Assembly: GCA_002346545.1 (NCBI GenBank)
Contig: DEAA01000064.1
Coordinates: 1 to 64,000, forward strand
Reading direction: 5' to 3'
Length of the DNA: 64,000 bases
Source: Acidobacteria bacterium UBA2994
GTDB taxonomy: Bacteria; Acidobacteriota; Vicinamibacteria; Vicinamibacterales; UBA8438
Part shown: one piece after another, positions 9,032 through 18,456 of the stretch
Layout of the letters: every line of letters starts with the position of its first letter
How positions within the stretch are numbered: the first letter of the stretch is position 1
The notes under the pieces: generated by a model
Seen by the model: only the letters and a program-made list of their open reading frames with translations
Databases searched by the model: none
Told to the model about the DNA's origin: nothing
Made by a program: the position numbers and the translations under genes

Positions 9032-11230
9032 ATGCGCATACTGTTCGTCCTCAAGCTCCCTTTGGTTCGCCACTTCGACGAGACGCTGGCCGCACTGGCT
9101 GACCGAGGCCATCAGATCTTTATCGCGCCGACCAAGTTCGGCGACGAGGAGCTGCTGCCGGAACGGTTGTCCGTGCATCCCAACTGCCGCGTCGTGTCGG
9201 GCGCCGCCAAGCGAACTCGAGCGGCCGTCGCTGCATCGGTCGTCCGCGCCACTCGCGACTACCTCCGCTATCAGGAACCGGCGCTCATTGGGGCGGAGGT
9301 GAACCGCCGGCGCGCTTTTGCCAGCCTTGTGCGCACGGTGTCACGTGGGACCCGCACGCTGCCAGCAGACACCCCGGATCTTGCCGTGGCCCTGAACACA
9401 CACGAGGTGTGGCGCCTGCGCGAGACGTTCGACGAGCTTGAACAGCTATTTCCACTGGATCCGGAGTTTGATCAGTTTTTCGCAGCCCAGCGTCCCGATC
9501 TTTTGCTGGTTACTCCGCTGGTTTCTTTCGGGGGTCTGCAGGCCGACTACGTGAAGGCGGCCCGTCGCCTTGGCGTGCCCAGCGCGTGCCTCGTCTTCAG
9601 CTGGGACAACCTGTCCAACAAGGGCATCATGCACGAGCGGCCCGATCGGACCTACGTCTGGAACGAGGTGCAACGTCGGGAGGCGGTCGAGCTCCACCAG
9701 GTGCCAGCCGACTCCGTCGTGGTGACCGGGGCGCCTCGATTTGATCCGTTTTTCGGTCGCACCTTATCGACAACGCGTGAAGCATTCTGCGAGTCGCTCG
9801 GGCTCGACCCGACGCGTCGTCTCGTTGCTTATCTCGGCTCATCACCTCTGGTTGCCGAGCGGGAGCCGGAACTGGTCGTGACCTGGCTCGATGCGTTACG
9901 GGGATCGAGCTCCGGCGCCCTCCGTGAGGCGCAGATTGCGATCCGTCGACATCCGCGCAGCAGGTCCATCTGGTCGGAGCACCCGGTGTTTCGCAAGAAG
10001 CACCCGGCTGCGGCCGGTTACCCCGGTGTGGCAATGACCCCGGCGAAGAGCGCAATGGGCGACCAGGCGCTCTACGATCTACTGTCGCACGCTGATGCGG
10101 TCGTTGGGCTAAACACCACCGCCGAGCTCGAAGCTGGGATTCTGGGGACGCCGGTGTACACCATTCGTGCGACAGATTTCGCCTCGGGACAGACCGGGTC
10201 TCACCATTTCCAGTACCTTCTCAAGGAACACGGTGGGTTTGTGGAGTGCGCCGCTGATCTCAACGAGCACATGGCGCAGCTTGAGGCCGGTCTGTCGGGG
10301 CGCTTCGATCGGGGCGCCATGCAGGCGTTCATTCGCGATTTCGTCCGGCCGCACGGATTGGAACAACCGGCGGCGCCGATCCTGGCTGATGACATTGAGG
10401 CGTGGGCGACTACAGTGGTCGGGACCGGGCGGGCGAGCGGCGGGCTTCCGTCCGAGCCCGGTCAGCTCAAGGAGGCGGCCGATGTTCCGACGGCCCCACC
10501 CGGCATGCCGGAACCCGAGAAAGTGCAGGTCGTGTACGCGAAGGCACCGCTGTTCATATTGGTGGAGACCCACGCCGAGCGCATGTGGCGGCTCGATCCG
10601 GGACGGAAGGAGCCGTGGACCGTCGAATGGTTCGACACACAGGTGCGCCGCGGCGATGTTGTGTATGACATCGGCGCGAACGTCGGCGTGTTCTCGCTCA
10701 TTGCCGCGGCGAATCTCGACGGACGAGGGACCGTGCTCGCCTTCGAACCGGGATACGCGACATACGCCCGTCTGTGTGAGAATATCCGGCTCAACAAATT
10801 CAACAGCCTGATTGTTCCGATGCCGGTGCCGCTGTCGGATCGCCCGGGGCTGCAGCGTTTCCGTTACAAGTCGCTCGAACCCGGACAGAGCCGACACAAG
10901 TTCGCCGCGGAGTCATGGGATCCGGCGACCACGTCGGTCAAGGCGTCCGACCAGGCGATGCTGGCGACCTCGCTGGATCAGGTCGTCTCACAGTACGGCG
11001 CGCCGATGCCGAACTTGATCAAGCTGGATGTGGATGGGGCCGAAGCGCTGGTGCTGCGGGGCGCCGGGGAAGCACTCCGGCATCGGGAGCTGCGGAGTGT
11101 GCTCGCGGAGGTCGATCCTGCTTGCGAGGACGAGGTGTTGCAGGTACTGAGCACCGCAGGCCTCAATCTGATCGATCGATTCCAGCGCAAGAAGAAGGCT
11201 GGGTCCTGGTACGGCATCTTCCGCCGCTAG
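9032..11230 (+). CDS. Fusion of a GT-B-like glycosyltransferase domain and an FkbM-family methyltransferase
   Basis: A 732-residue protein. Residues 1 to about 470 look like a GT-B fold: MRILFVLKLPLVRHFDETLA at the N-terminus, SCLVFSWDNLSNKG-like middle strands, VVTGAPRFDPFFG, and a C-terminal donor-site-like segment with ADAVVGLNTTAELEAGILG. After a linker near 480-500, residues from about 530 form an FkbM methyltransferase: VYDIGANVGVFSLIAA (SAM motif, about 541-556), VLAFEPG, and NLIKLDVDGAEALVLRG. FkbM enzymes O-methylate sugars or alcohols. A single protein may therefore add a sugar and methylate the glycan. It is probably for surface polysaccharide. The gene stands alone between a recombinase remnant and a hairpin. 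Confidence 0.75.
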   Translation: MRILFVLKLPLVRHFDETLAALADRGHQIFIAPTKFGDEELLPERLSVHPNCRVVSGAAKRTRAAVAASVVRATRDYLRYQEPALIGAEVNRRRAFASLVRTVSRGTRTLPADTPDLAVALNTHEVWRLRETFDELEQLFPLDPEFDQFFAAQRPDLLLVTPLVSFGGLQADYVKAARRLGVPSACLVFSWDNLSNKGIMHERPDRTYVWNEVQRREAVELHQVPADSVVVTGAPRFDPFFGRTLSTTREAFCESLGLDPTRRLVAYLGSSPLVAEREPELVVTWLDALRGSSSGALREAQIAIRRHPRSRSIWSEHPVFRKKHPAAAGYPGVAMTPAKSAMGDQALYDLLSHADAVVGLNTTAELEAGILGTPVYTIRATDFASGQTGSHHFQYLLKEHGGFVECAADLNEHMAQLEAGLSGRFDRGAMQAFIRDFVRPHGLEQPAAPILADDIEAWATTVVGTGRASGGLPSEPGQLKEAADVPTAPPGMPEPEKVQVVYAKAPLFILVETHAERMWRLDPGRKEPWTVEWFDTQVRRGDVVYDIGANVGVFSLIAAANLDGRGTVLAFEPGYATYARLCENIRLNKFNSLIVPMPVPLSDRPGLQRFRYKSLEPGQSRHKFAAESWDPATTSVKASDQAMLATSLDQVVSQYGAPMPNLIKLDVDGAEALVLRGAGEALRHRELRSVLAEVDPACEDEVLQVLSTAGLNLIDRFQRKKKAGSWYGIFRR

Positions 11231-11286
11231 GGCGGAGCTGTTCAAGCCCTCCGGAGACTTATGTGCTTTCCCCTCCCCCGCTTGGA

Positions 11287-11320
11287 AGCACGTCGCTGAC
11301 AGCGGGTTCAGTGACGTGCT
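11287..11320. other. Strong 13-bp hairpin downstream of the FkbM fusion
   Basis: AGCACGTCGCTGA (11287-11299) pairs with TCAGTGACGTGCT (11308-11320) through 12 Watson-Crick pairs and one G-U, with an 8-base loop. There is no T tract, so it could be a Rho-dependent end, an mRNA-stabilising hairpin or a protein site. The rest of the 11231-11512 gap shows nothing recognisable. Confidence 0.5.
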
Positions 11321-11512
11321 GCTGGGGCGTCCTGCCCTGTGTTGAGTTAGCGCCTCGCTCGTATTAGGGTCTGGCCGCATCTACATAGTCGTGAGCGGGA
11401 GATCCCTCACACACACTTGGCCCGTTGCCGGTTCTACGCTGCGAAGGGGTCTGTTGCGGCGTACTGAAGCGCCAATGAGTTCAGGTGTTTGTTCTTCAGG
11501 GGGGAGATAAAA

Positions 11513-11893
11513 ATGGCAGAGCCGACTGGTGAGTTCTCGATGAAAATGACAGGGCACTCAGAAGAAGCTATTCCGAGCGGCACTCGATTAACCTCTTACT
11601 GGGAAGGCACTGCGACTGGGTTCGGTACGGTGTTTGGCACCTTGACAGTCGATTTGTCCCACGATGACATCGCTGCGACATCTGGAACCTGTCGCTATGT
11701 CGCTGTGGCCTATCTTCCAGATGGTGGACGGGACGCGGGTGCCGCTGAGGGAACGTGGACCCAACATGCGGGGCGTAATGCGTGGACATTGCAGCTCACT
11801 GGGACCACTGCGAGTGGCCAGAAACTCCGTAGTGAGAGTGAGATCGATCTCGCCTCCAGAAGTTGGACCGGGAAGAATTTTGACGCCAGCTAG
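11513..11893 (+). CDS. Small protein of unknown function, calycin-like
   Basis: A 126-residue protein without signal peptide. ATG at 11513 is preceded by a good Shine-Dalgarno (GGGGGAGA, 5 bases away). The sequence is all beta-like, with SYWEGTATGFGTVFGTLTVD, GTCRYVAVAYLPDGG and AAEGTWTQHAGRNAWTLQ, which suggests a small barrel such as the calycin or allene-oxide-cyclase-like type; this is a fold guess only. Base composition is lower in GC than the flanking genes. It may be co-transcribed with the cupin gene 160 bases downstream. Confidence 0.62.
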   Translation: MAEPTGEFSMKMTGHSEEAIPSGTRLTSYWEGTATGFGTVFGTLTVDLSHDDIAATSGTCRYVAVAYLPDGGRDAGAAEGTWTQHAGRNAWTLQLTGTTASGQKLRSESEIDLASRSWTGKNFDAS

Positions 11894-12055
11894 AGGTGAA
11901 CGAATAGTCTTGTGCGGTCACTTTATTCCCGGTGAAGTTTGACCCTGAGAAGGTGTCAAAGCTTGTCGGTGTAGTAGTTCTTGGTGAAAGTTGTCTGGGG
12001 TGACCGGCTGGTACTTACCGTGTAAAGAGAGCTCGGTCACGATGAGGAGGGTAGA

Positions 12056-12529
12056 GTGGAACGATCTGCTGCATACGCGCTTGACGATCGAAGTATCCAG
12101 TGGGCACCGATCGAAGTGCCAGGCTGTGGCGTTTTAGAGAACTTTGAGTTTGCACCTTTAGCCGGAAGTACGAAATTCGAAGTGGTGGATTTTCTCGTTA
12201 AATTTCCACCCAAGAAAGAAGCTGATGGCCAAACCGTAAACCTCATCCACACGCATCGACACTGCGGAACATCAAACCTGTTTGTTGTCGCAGGTGAGCA
12301 GCACATTTATGAGCCCGACGGCACCCTCCGAGAAGTGCGACGAGTGGGTAGCTATACCGTTTCTCAGCCGGGAGATGTACATACAGAGTGTGGTGGTCCT
12401 GAAGGTGGCGTGGTGCACTACAGCATACGGGGAAAAGGCATGCTGTTCGAGTTCGTTGACGAAGACATGAATGTGTTGGGCGGGCTTAGCTTGGACGATC
12501 TTGTTGCAGCATGCGGAGGGGACACTTAA
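12056..12529 (+). CDS. Cupin-domain protein (cytoplasmic)
   Basis: A 157-residue protein starting at GTG 12056, with AGGAGG at 12045-12050. The cupin metal-site motif 1 is seen as HTHRHCGTSNLFVVAGEQH and motif 2 as YTVSQPGDVHTECGG. The pattern (His-x-His ... Glu in motif 1, His in motif 2) resembles the ChrR/acetylacetone or 2,4'-dihydroxyacetophenone dioxygenase-like cupins, some of which are iron dioxygenases. Substrate unknown. Like its upstream neighbour it is less GC-rich than the surrounding genes. Confidence 0.75.
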   Translation: MERSAAYALDDRSIQWAPIEVPGCGVLENFEFAPLAGSTKFEVVDFLVKFPPKKEADGQTVNLIHTHRHCGTSNLFVVAGEQHIYEPDGTLREVRRVGSYTVSQPGDVHTECGGPEGGVVHYSIRGKGMLFEFVDEDMNVLGGLSLDDLVAACGGDT

Positions 12530-12638
12530 GCGTGCCCCAGACTGTTTTTCGTCGCAATTAGAGACGCTTAATCTGGTGCGCTAGCAGCTTTCCTTTCGGT
12601 GCGGATCGTGCTGTATTCACTCTCACAAAGAGATTGCG

Positions 12639-14720
12639 GTGACTCGATTATCTCAGGCCCTCCTTGCCGTTGCGATGCTCGCCCTACCCGTTGTTGGCGG
12701 GTGGACGGTCGGGGCTGTGCCCCAACGCGCCAGCGACGAGCAGCTCCGGAACGCGGCTGATGACAACGCGAACTGGCTGATGTATGGGCGGACGTACGAC
12801 GAGCAACGGTTCAGCCCTCTCCAGCAGATTAACGAGGATACGGTCCGCCGACTTGGCCTGGTCTGGAGCCGTGAGCTGCCTACGACCCGAGGCGTCGAGG
12901 CCACACCAGTCGTCGTCGACGGTGTCATCTACACGACGGGGCCGTGGAGCATCGTCTACGCGTTCGACGCGAAGACGGGCGACCGCCTGTGGACTTATGA
13001 CCCCGACTCCGATCGCACCAGAGCCAGGCTCATCTGCTGCGACGTTGTGAACCGGGGCGTTGCTTTCTATGAGAACCGCGTCTATGTCGGGACCACCGAC
13101 GGTCGGCTGATCGCCGTTGACGCCGCCACCGGCGTCCAGGTGTGGGAAACGCTGACGATCGACTTGGACAAGCCGCTCGCCATTACCGGGGCCCCCAGAA
13201 TCGCCAACGGCTTGGTCGTCATTGGCAACGCGGGGGCCTAGTACGGCGTGCGTGGATATGTCTCTGCGTACGACGCAGAGACCGGCGGACTGGTGTGGCG
13301 AACGTACACCGTTCCTGGAAATCCGGCAGAAGGGTTCGAGAACGCGTCGATGCAGCGCGCCGCAGAAGCCTGGACCGGTGAATGGTGGCTGGCCGGTGGT
13401 GGGGGCACCGTGTGGGACGCGATCGTCTTCGACCCCGAGCTTGATCTCGTGTACGTAGGCACAGGAAATGCCGACCCCTGGTATCGCGATCTCCGCGGTC
13501 GAGGTGGCGACAACCTCTACGCCACCTCCATCCTCGCCCTGCACGCTGCTACCGGCGAATACGCGTGGCACTTCCAGCTAGTACCTGGCGACCACTGGGA
13601 CTACGATGCTACCCAGCCGCTGATGCTGGCAGATCTTGAGATCGACGGACGTCAGCGGCGTGTGATCATGCAAGCGTCGAAGAATGCCTTTTTCTACGTG
13701 CTGGATGCTGCCACCGGAGAATTTCTTTCCGGGACGCCGTATGCGCAGATGACCTGGGCGACCGGTATCGACTCTGAGACCGGTCGGCCGGTCGTAGCAA
13801 CAGCGGCGTACGATGGTATGGAACCGGTGATCGTGACCCCGGATCCTGGTGGGGCACACAACTGGTATCCGATGGCCTTTCATCCGACGACCGGGCTGGT
13901 CTATCTACCGGTGAAGGATGGCATGTTCTTCATCCATCCGCCCGACCCTGAATGGCAACCGGGCAAGAGAGCCTTTAATGCTGGGATCGAACCCGGCTAT
14001 GACGGTTCACTCCTGGAACAGCTATTGCTCAAGCCTCCCGCTCAAGGCAGGCTCGTGGCGTGGAACCCCGTGGCAGGGCGCGCAGACTGGACCGTTGATT
14101 TCCCGGTGGCCGAGAGTGGTGGCGTACTAGCCACGGCAGGCGGTCTCGTTTTCCAGGGACGTGCGGACGGGATCTTTGCGGCCTACCGCGCAACGGATGG
14201 CGACGTGTTGTGGGAGTTTGACGCGGGCACCGGGATCATGGCGCCTCCTGTTAGCTACCTCGTTGACGGCGTGCAACACATCACGCTTATGGTGGGATGG
14301 GGTGGAGCGCCCGGACTGATCAATCCGCCTGGAATGGGTCCCGTCAAGCCTGGTTATGGGCGCGTCTTAACCTTTGCGCTCGACGGCAACGCGTCGATGG
14401 AACCGAGGCCCTTTGGCCATACGGAGCCGCCTGTGCCGGCGCTCCCCGTAGAGGCATCCGCCGCGACCATTCGCGACGGACGAGAACTCTACGAGGGACT
14501 GTGTTTTGGGTGCCACGGTTTCGGTGCCATCGCCGGATCACTTCCAGATCTTCGATGCTCGTCTGCGAATGTGCATGCCCAGTTCGAGCAGATCGTCCTC
14601 GGCGGGCTGCGCGAGCAACGTGGGATGCCGAGATTCGACGACCTCATCGATGCCGAAGATGTCCGGGCGATCCAGCAATACATCCTGGAGAGATCCCACG
14701 CGAGCTCAGATGTCCCCTGA
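12639..14720 (+). pseudogene. Quinohaemoprotein alcohol dehydrogenase interrupted by one in-frame amber codon
   Basis: Two open stretches (12639-13241 and onward to 14720) are in one frame and together make a complete type II PQQ alcohol dehydrogenase of 693 codons. Features: signal peptide (ALLAVAMLALPVVGG), adjacent Cys 133-134 that form the family's vicinal disulfide (LICCDVVNRG), VGTGNADPWYRD with the metal-ligand Asn, GGDNLYATSILAL with the catalytic-site Asp, and a C-terminal cytochrome c domain with CFGCH (Cys 622, Cys 625, His 626). The TAG at 13239-13241 sits in GNAGA-stop-YGVRGYVSAYD, where relatives have Glu, the PQQ/Ca ligand. GAG to TAG would be a single change. It could be a true pseudogene, readthrough, or a sequencing error. 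It would oxidise alcohols in the periplasm and pass electrons to its haem. Confidence 0.85.
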
Positions 14721-14955
14721 GAACTAATTTGCGCCGCGCTCGATACCGAGAAGGCGAAGTCCGACTTCACGCCGGTCGTCGACGCCATCGGCCTCGGTGG
14801 TCAGTCCACCCCCAAACCACATCCCGCTATTGGGGCGGGTATTCGGTGTAGCGCTGAGGTGTGCGCCTTCTTGGCGCTTGGGTGCTCCAACTTCAACGCC
14901 TCTGCTCGTGCCGAACTGGTAGGATCCCGCCCCGACCAGATCCAAGGAGGGCTCG

Positions 14956-16494
14956 ATGGTGAACGACACGAAGCGCGCCGGGTTTCTCGACCGGTTCCTG
15001 AACACGATCGAGGTGGTCGGCAATAGGCTACCTGACCCGGCCGTCTTGTTCTTGGTCCTGATGGCGTCTGTCTGGGTCCTGTCCTGGCCCCTCTCGAACG
15101 TCGATTTCGGGGCACAGCACCCGGCGACGGGCGAGGCGATCCACGTACTGAACCAGTTCAGTCTGCCCGGTCTGGCCAATCTGCTCTCTACGATGGTCAA
15201 CACGTTCGTGACCTTCCCTCCATTGGGGGTGGTTCTGGTAGCGCTCTTGGGCATCGGCGTGGCGGAGCACACTGGGTTCATCGGCGCCCTGATCAAGACC
15301 GTGCTGCGCTTCACCCCGCAGAGGTTCCTCACCCCGGTGCTGATCCTGGTTGGCGTCGCTAGCCACTACGCGGTCGACGCCGGTTATGTGCTAGTCATTC
15401 CACTGGGCGGCGTGATCTTCTACGCGGCGGGCAGGCACCCCTTGGCCGGGATCGCAGCCGCGTTTGCCGGCGTGTCAGGCGGCTTCTCGGCCAATTTTTT
15501 GATTCCCAGTGGGCTCGACCCTTTGCTACAAGGGTTCACCCTGTCGGCTGCCCAGTTGCTCGACCCGGAGGCACAGGTCAGCATCGTCAACAACAATGTC
15601 TTCACGGCGGCGTCGACCGTTCTGATTACCATCATCGGTTGGTTCATCACCGACAAGATCATCGAGCCGCGTGTGAGCGGTCACACCATCGACGGGGACC
15701 CCGAGCAGATGCCCAAGATGGAGGAGGTGACCGCCGCCGAGCAGCGGGGTATGGTCGCGGGCATCGTCACCGCGCTCTTTGGAGCAGTGGCCTTGATCTT
15801 GTGGGCGGTGCCGACGGACTCGGCGTTGCGTTTCGAAGAGCAGATCACTTCCTTCCAGGCGCCGCTGATGCAGTCGATCGTGCCGCTGATCTTCCTCTTC
15901 TTCCTGCTCCCTGGCGTCGTCCATGGGTACGTCTCGGGTTCGGTCACCTCGCATCGAGACATCGTCAAGGGTATGTCGAAGTCGATGGAGACCATGGGCT
16001 ACTACCTGGTCTTGGCCTTCTTCTGCTCGCTGTTCATCTGGATGTTCGGGCAGTCAAACATCGGCATCCTGCTGGCTGTCAAGGGCGCCGATGCACTTAG
16101 AGAGTTCGCCCTGCCCGGCCCAGTGACGATCGTCGGCATCGTTCTCTTGGTGGGCTTCGTGAACCTTCTGGTCGGCTCCGCGTCGGCCAAGTGGGGGCTG
16201 ATCGCGCCGGTGGTGGTGCCGATGTTGATGCAACTGGGCATTTCCCCGGACCTCACGCAGGCCGCCTACCGCGTCGGCGATTCGTCAACCAACATCATCA
16301 CGCCTCTCATGCCGTACTTCCCGCTGGTCGTGGTTTTCTGCCAGCGCTACGTGAAGAACACAGGTATTGGTACGCTGGTCTCGCTCATGCTGCCGTATAG
16401 CATCGCGTTGCTCCTGGTGTGGTCGGTGCTGCTGGTCGTGTTCTGGGTCAGCGGTATTCCCCTGGGTTCGCAGTCCAGCTACGTGTATCCGTAG
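14956..16494 (+). CDS. AbgT-family transporter
   Basis: A 512-residue membrane protein with about 12 hydrophobic segments. The start RFLNTIEVVGNRLPDPAVLF, then PPLGVVLVALLGIGVAEHTG, and the loop VGSASAKWGLIAPVVVPM followed by RVGDSSTNIITPLMPYF are typical of AbgT proteins, which import p-aminobenzoyl-glutamate or export antifolates; the ligand here is not known. A clear AAGGAGG lies at 14944-14950, 5 bases before the ATG. It stands alone. The 235-base gap before it (14721-14955) holds no supported gene. Confidence 0.9.
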   Translation: MVNDTKRAGFLDRFLNTIEVVGNRLPDPAVLFLVLMASVWVLSWPLSNVDFGAQHPATGEAIHVLNQFSLPGLANLLSTMVNTFVTFPPLGVVLVALLGIGVAEHTGFIGALIKTVLRFTPQRFLTPVLILVGVASHYAVDAGYVLVIPLGGVIFYAAGRHPLAGIAAAFAGVSGGFSANFLIPSGLDPLLQGFTLSAAQLLDPEAQVSIVNNNVFTAASTVLITIIGWFITDKIIEPRVSGHTIDGDPEQMPKMEEVTAAEQRGMVAGIVTALFGAVALILWAVPTDSALRFEEQITSFQAPLMQSIVPLIFLFFLLPGVVHGYVSGSVTSHRDIVKGMSKSMETMGYYLVLAFFCSLFIWMFGQSNIGILLAVKGADALREFALPGPVTIVGIVLLVGFVNLLVGSASAKWGLIAPVVVPMLMQLGISPDLTQAAYRVGDSSTNIITPLMPYFPLVVVFCQRYVKNTGIGTLVSLMLPYSIALLLVWSVLLVVFWVSGIPLGSQSSYVYP

Positions 16495-16525
16495 CGGCCC
16501 CGACGTCCTGACGTCGCGGGCGCTA

Positions 16526-16550
16526 CGGGGGGACGGGTTGCTGCCCCCCG
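16526..16550. terminator. G+C hairpin between convergent genes
   Basis: CGGGGGG (16526-16532) pairs with CCCCCCG (16544-16550), 11-base loop, no T tract. Its position after the AbgT stop and before the end of the minus-strand PQQ gene suggests a weak or bidirectional terminator. Confidence 0.4.
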
Positions 16551-16553
16551 CTG

Positions 16554-16572
16554 ACCGGAGGGTTGCTGGTTC
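16554..16572 (+). repeat. 19-base fragment of tRNA-Asn (att-like direct repeat)
   Basis: ACCGGAGGGTTGCTGGTTC is identical to bases 8476-8494 in tRNA-Asn, spanning the 3' anticodon stem, variable loop and T-stem start, in the same orientation. Just upstream GCTG also matches the tRNA if the three bases TTA are skipped. It lies in a convergent intergenic gap, which fits a leftover attachment site. Confidence 0.7.
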
Positions 16573-16583
16573 CCGAGCGCACG

Positions 16584-18407
16584 CTACGGGAGCGCGAATG
16601 TCAGGATCGAGCCGGTCGCAATCACCGTCACGTACTGGGTGCCGTTCACCTCGTAGGTCAAGGGGCTCGACTGGATGGTGCTCTCCGCCATGTAGTGGAA
16701 CAACTGTCCGCCCGTCTCGGCGTGGAACCCGTAGAGGCCCCCGTCCTCGGTACCTTGAAAGACGACATCGCCAGCCGTGACGACGCTTCCGCTAGAGGCG
16801 CCGAAGGTCACCGAGGGCAGGATCTGCTGCCACATCTCTTCGCCACTGGCCGGTTCGTAGGCCGTCAGGGTCGTCGTTCTCGGGAACTCGGGGACCCGGT
16901 TGAGCTCATCGATGTCGAAGCCCGGCACATGGCCGCCGCCCTGTCCGAACTCCAGGCCTTCGCCGACCGGCTTTACGAGGAGCGACACGCCGGCGTTCTT
17001 GCCGGTGACATAGAGCAGGCCGGTTCGCGGGCTAAAGGAGGGCGCGCCAAAGCTCGAACCGCCGTGCGCGACGAGAAAGTGCTCGTCAGTGGCATAGGGC
17101 CAGTACATCGGTCGGGCCTTAGCCCGAAGCTCGGGGTCGTCGAAGTGGAGATACGTCGCGCAGAACGGCGTCATCTGGACGCCACGGGCGTTGTAGGGAA
17201 TTGGCTGGGTCGGGTAGACCACCTCCCCCGGCACGTTCGATCGGATCTCCACCGGGGTTTCGACCATCGGGTTGATTGGCTCTCCGGTGTCGCGGTGCCA
17301 CATGTACAGGAGGCAGTTCTTGCCAGCCGCGGCAATTCCCTTGATCGTCTCGCCGTTGGCATCGGTCACGTCGAATAGGGTCGGGCCGGTGATGTTGTCC
17401 CAGTCCCACAGATCGTGGTGGATCGTCTGGTAATACCAGCGGAGCGCGCCCGTTTCGAGATCCAGCGCGATCGTCGAGTTGGTGAACAGGTTCTTCCCGG
17501 CTCGTGCCGAGCCGTCGTAGGGAGGCATCGGGTTCGCAGCGTTGACATACACCAGGCCAAGCTCGGCGTCGATGGCCGGCTGTGTCCAGATGCCGCCCCC
17601 GGCGCGTTTACCGTAGCCCCAGGTCGGGTCGGCAATCTCGAAGCCCTCATCCTGCGGCCGCTGCGGGACCGTGTTGAACACCCACTTGATCGCACCGGTG
17701 TCGGCGTCGGCTGCGACGACGAGGCCACCCGGGATGTTGCCCTCGGAGATCGCCGAGCCGACATAGAGCGTCCCGTCGTGGTACGCCGGTGAACTGTTGA
17801 TGCGGTAGCGCATCGATAAGGCATCGAATCCGGGAGGATAGGTGTCCGGATACTTGTGTTGGAGGGCCAAGCTCAGCACCGGCAGGATGCCGTCGTCGCC
17901 GAACTCTTCGACGAGCTCGCCGGTTTCGGTATCGGTCGCCACCAACTGATCGCCATGGTAGGAGTAGATGCGACCGTCGACGTGCAGCGGACCGCGCACG
18001 GTGCCGCCGGTCATCCCCTCGACCTCGGTGGTCCAGACCGACTCGCCCGTGACCGCGTTGAGCGCCAGCACGGAGTCCCGGCCGTGCAGATACATCACGC
18101 CATCGACGACCAGCGGCGTGACTTGTCTTACGTTGATGGTGCTCGGCACGTCGAACGTCCACAGACGCTCGAGCTGACCCACGTTCGTCGTGTCGATCTG
18201 GTCGAGCTCCGAGAACCGCTGGTTGTAGCGATCGAGGTTGTTGCTTTCCCAGTTGGTCTGGCTCTGGCCGGCGATGATCGAGGGCGGATTACCCCCGGTA
18301 GTGATGCGTGCCTGCGCGTCTGCCGTGGTCGGGTACAGCCCGACGATGGTCGTGAGGGCGAGCATTGCCAGCGCTCGATAAAGCGGCAAGTTCTTGGATG
18401 GTCGCAT
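16584..18407 (-). CDS. PQQ-dependent dehydrogenase-type propeller protein
   Basis: A 607-residue periplasmic protein, with a signal peptide ending TTADAQA. ATG at 18407 is chosen because AAGGA lies about 9 bases upstream. Tryptophan-docking propeller motifs recur (LNAVTGESVWTTEVEG, ADADTGAIKWVFNT, LDLETGALRWYYQ, and the end GSILTFALP). No cytochrome domain is present. At the position where PQQ dehydrogenases have GDN, this protein has AGKNLFTNSTIALD, so the usual catalytic Asp seems replaced by Lys; activity as a dehydrogenase is therefore uncertain. It is followed upstream (same strand, 49 bases) by a GVW-family gene, probably one operon. Confidence 0.82.
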   Translation of the reverse strand: MRPSKNLPLYRALAMLALTTIVGLYPTTADAQARITTGGNPPSIIAGQSQTNWESNNLDRYNQRFSELDQIDTTNVGQLERLWTFDVPSTINVRQVTPLVVDGVMYLHGRDSVLALNAVTGESVWTTEVEGMTGGTVRGPLHVDGRIYSYHGDQLVATDTETGELVEEFGDDGILPVLSLALQHKYPDTYPPGFDALSMRYRINSSPAYHDGTLYVGSAISEGNIPGGLVVAADADTGAIKWVFNTVPQRPQDEGFEIADPTWGYGKRAGGGIWTQPAIDAELGLVYVNAANPMPPYDGSARAGKNLFTNSTIALDLETGALRWYYQTIHHDLWDWDNITGPTLFDVTDANGETIKGIAAAGKNCLLYMWHRDTGEPINPMVETPVEIRSNVPGEVVYPTQPIPYNARGVQMTPFCATYLHFDDPELRAKARPMYWPYATDEHFLVAHGGSSFGAPSFSPRTGLLYVTGKNAGVSLLVKPVGEGLEFGQGGGHVPGFDIDELNRVPEFPRTTTLTAYEPASGEEMWQQILPSVTFGASSGSVVTAGDVVFQGTEDGGLYGFHAETGGQLFHYMAESTIQSSPLTYEVNGTQYVTVIATGSILTFALP

Positions 18408-18456
18408 GGTCTCTGTCCTTGGCGTTACGTCTGAAGACGTCGGTCGGATGATCATG

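Noticed and set aside
14724..14955. Protein-like minus-strand tail in the gap before AbgT (GVEVGAPKRQEGAHL and similar)
   Set aside because: It looks slightly coding, but its upstream part is antisense to AbgT and no family could be recognised. It may be a relic.
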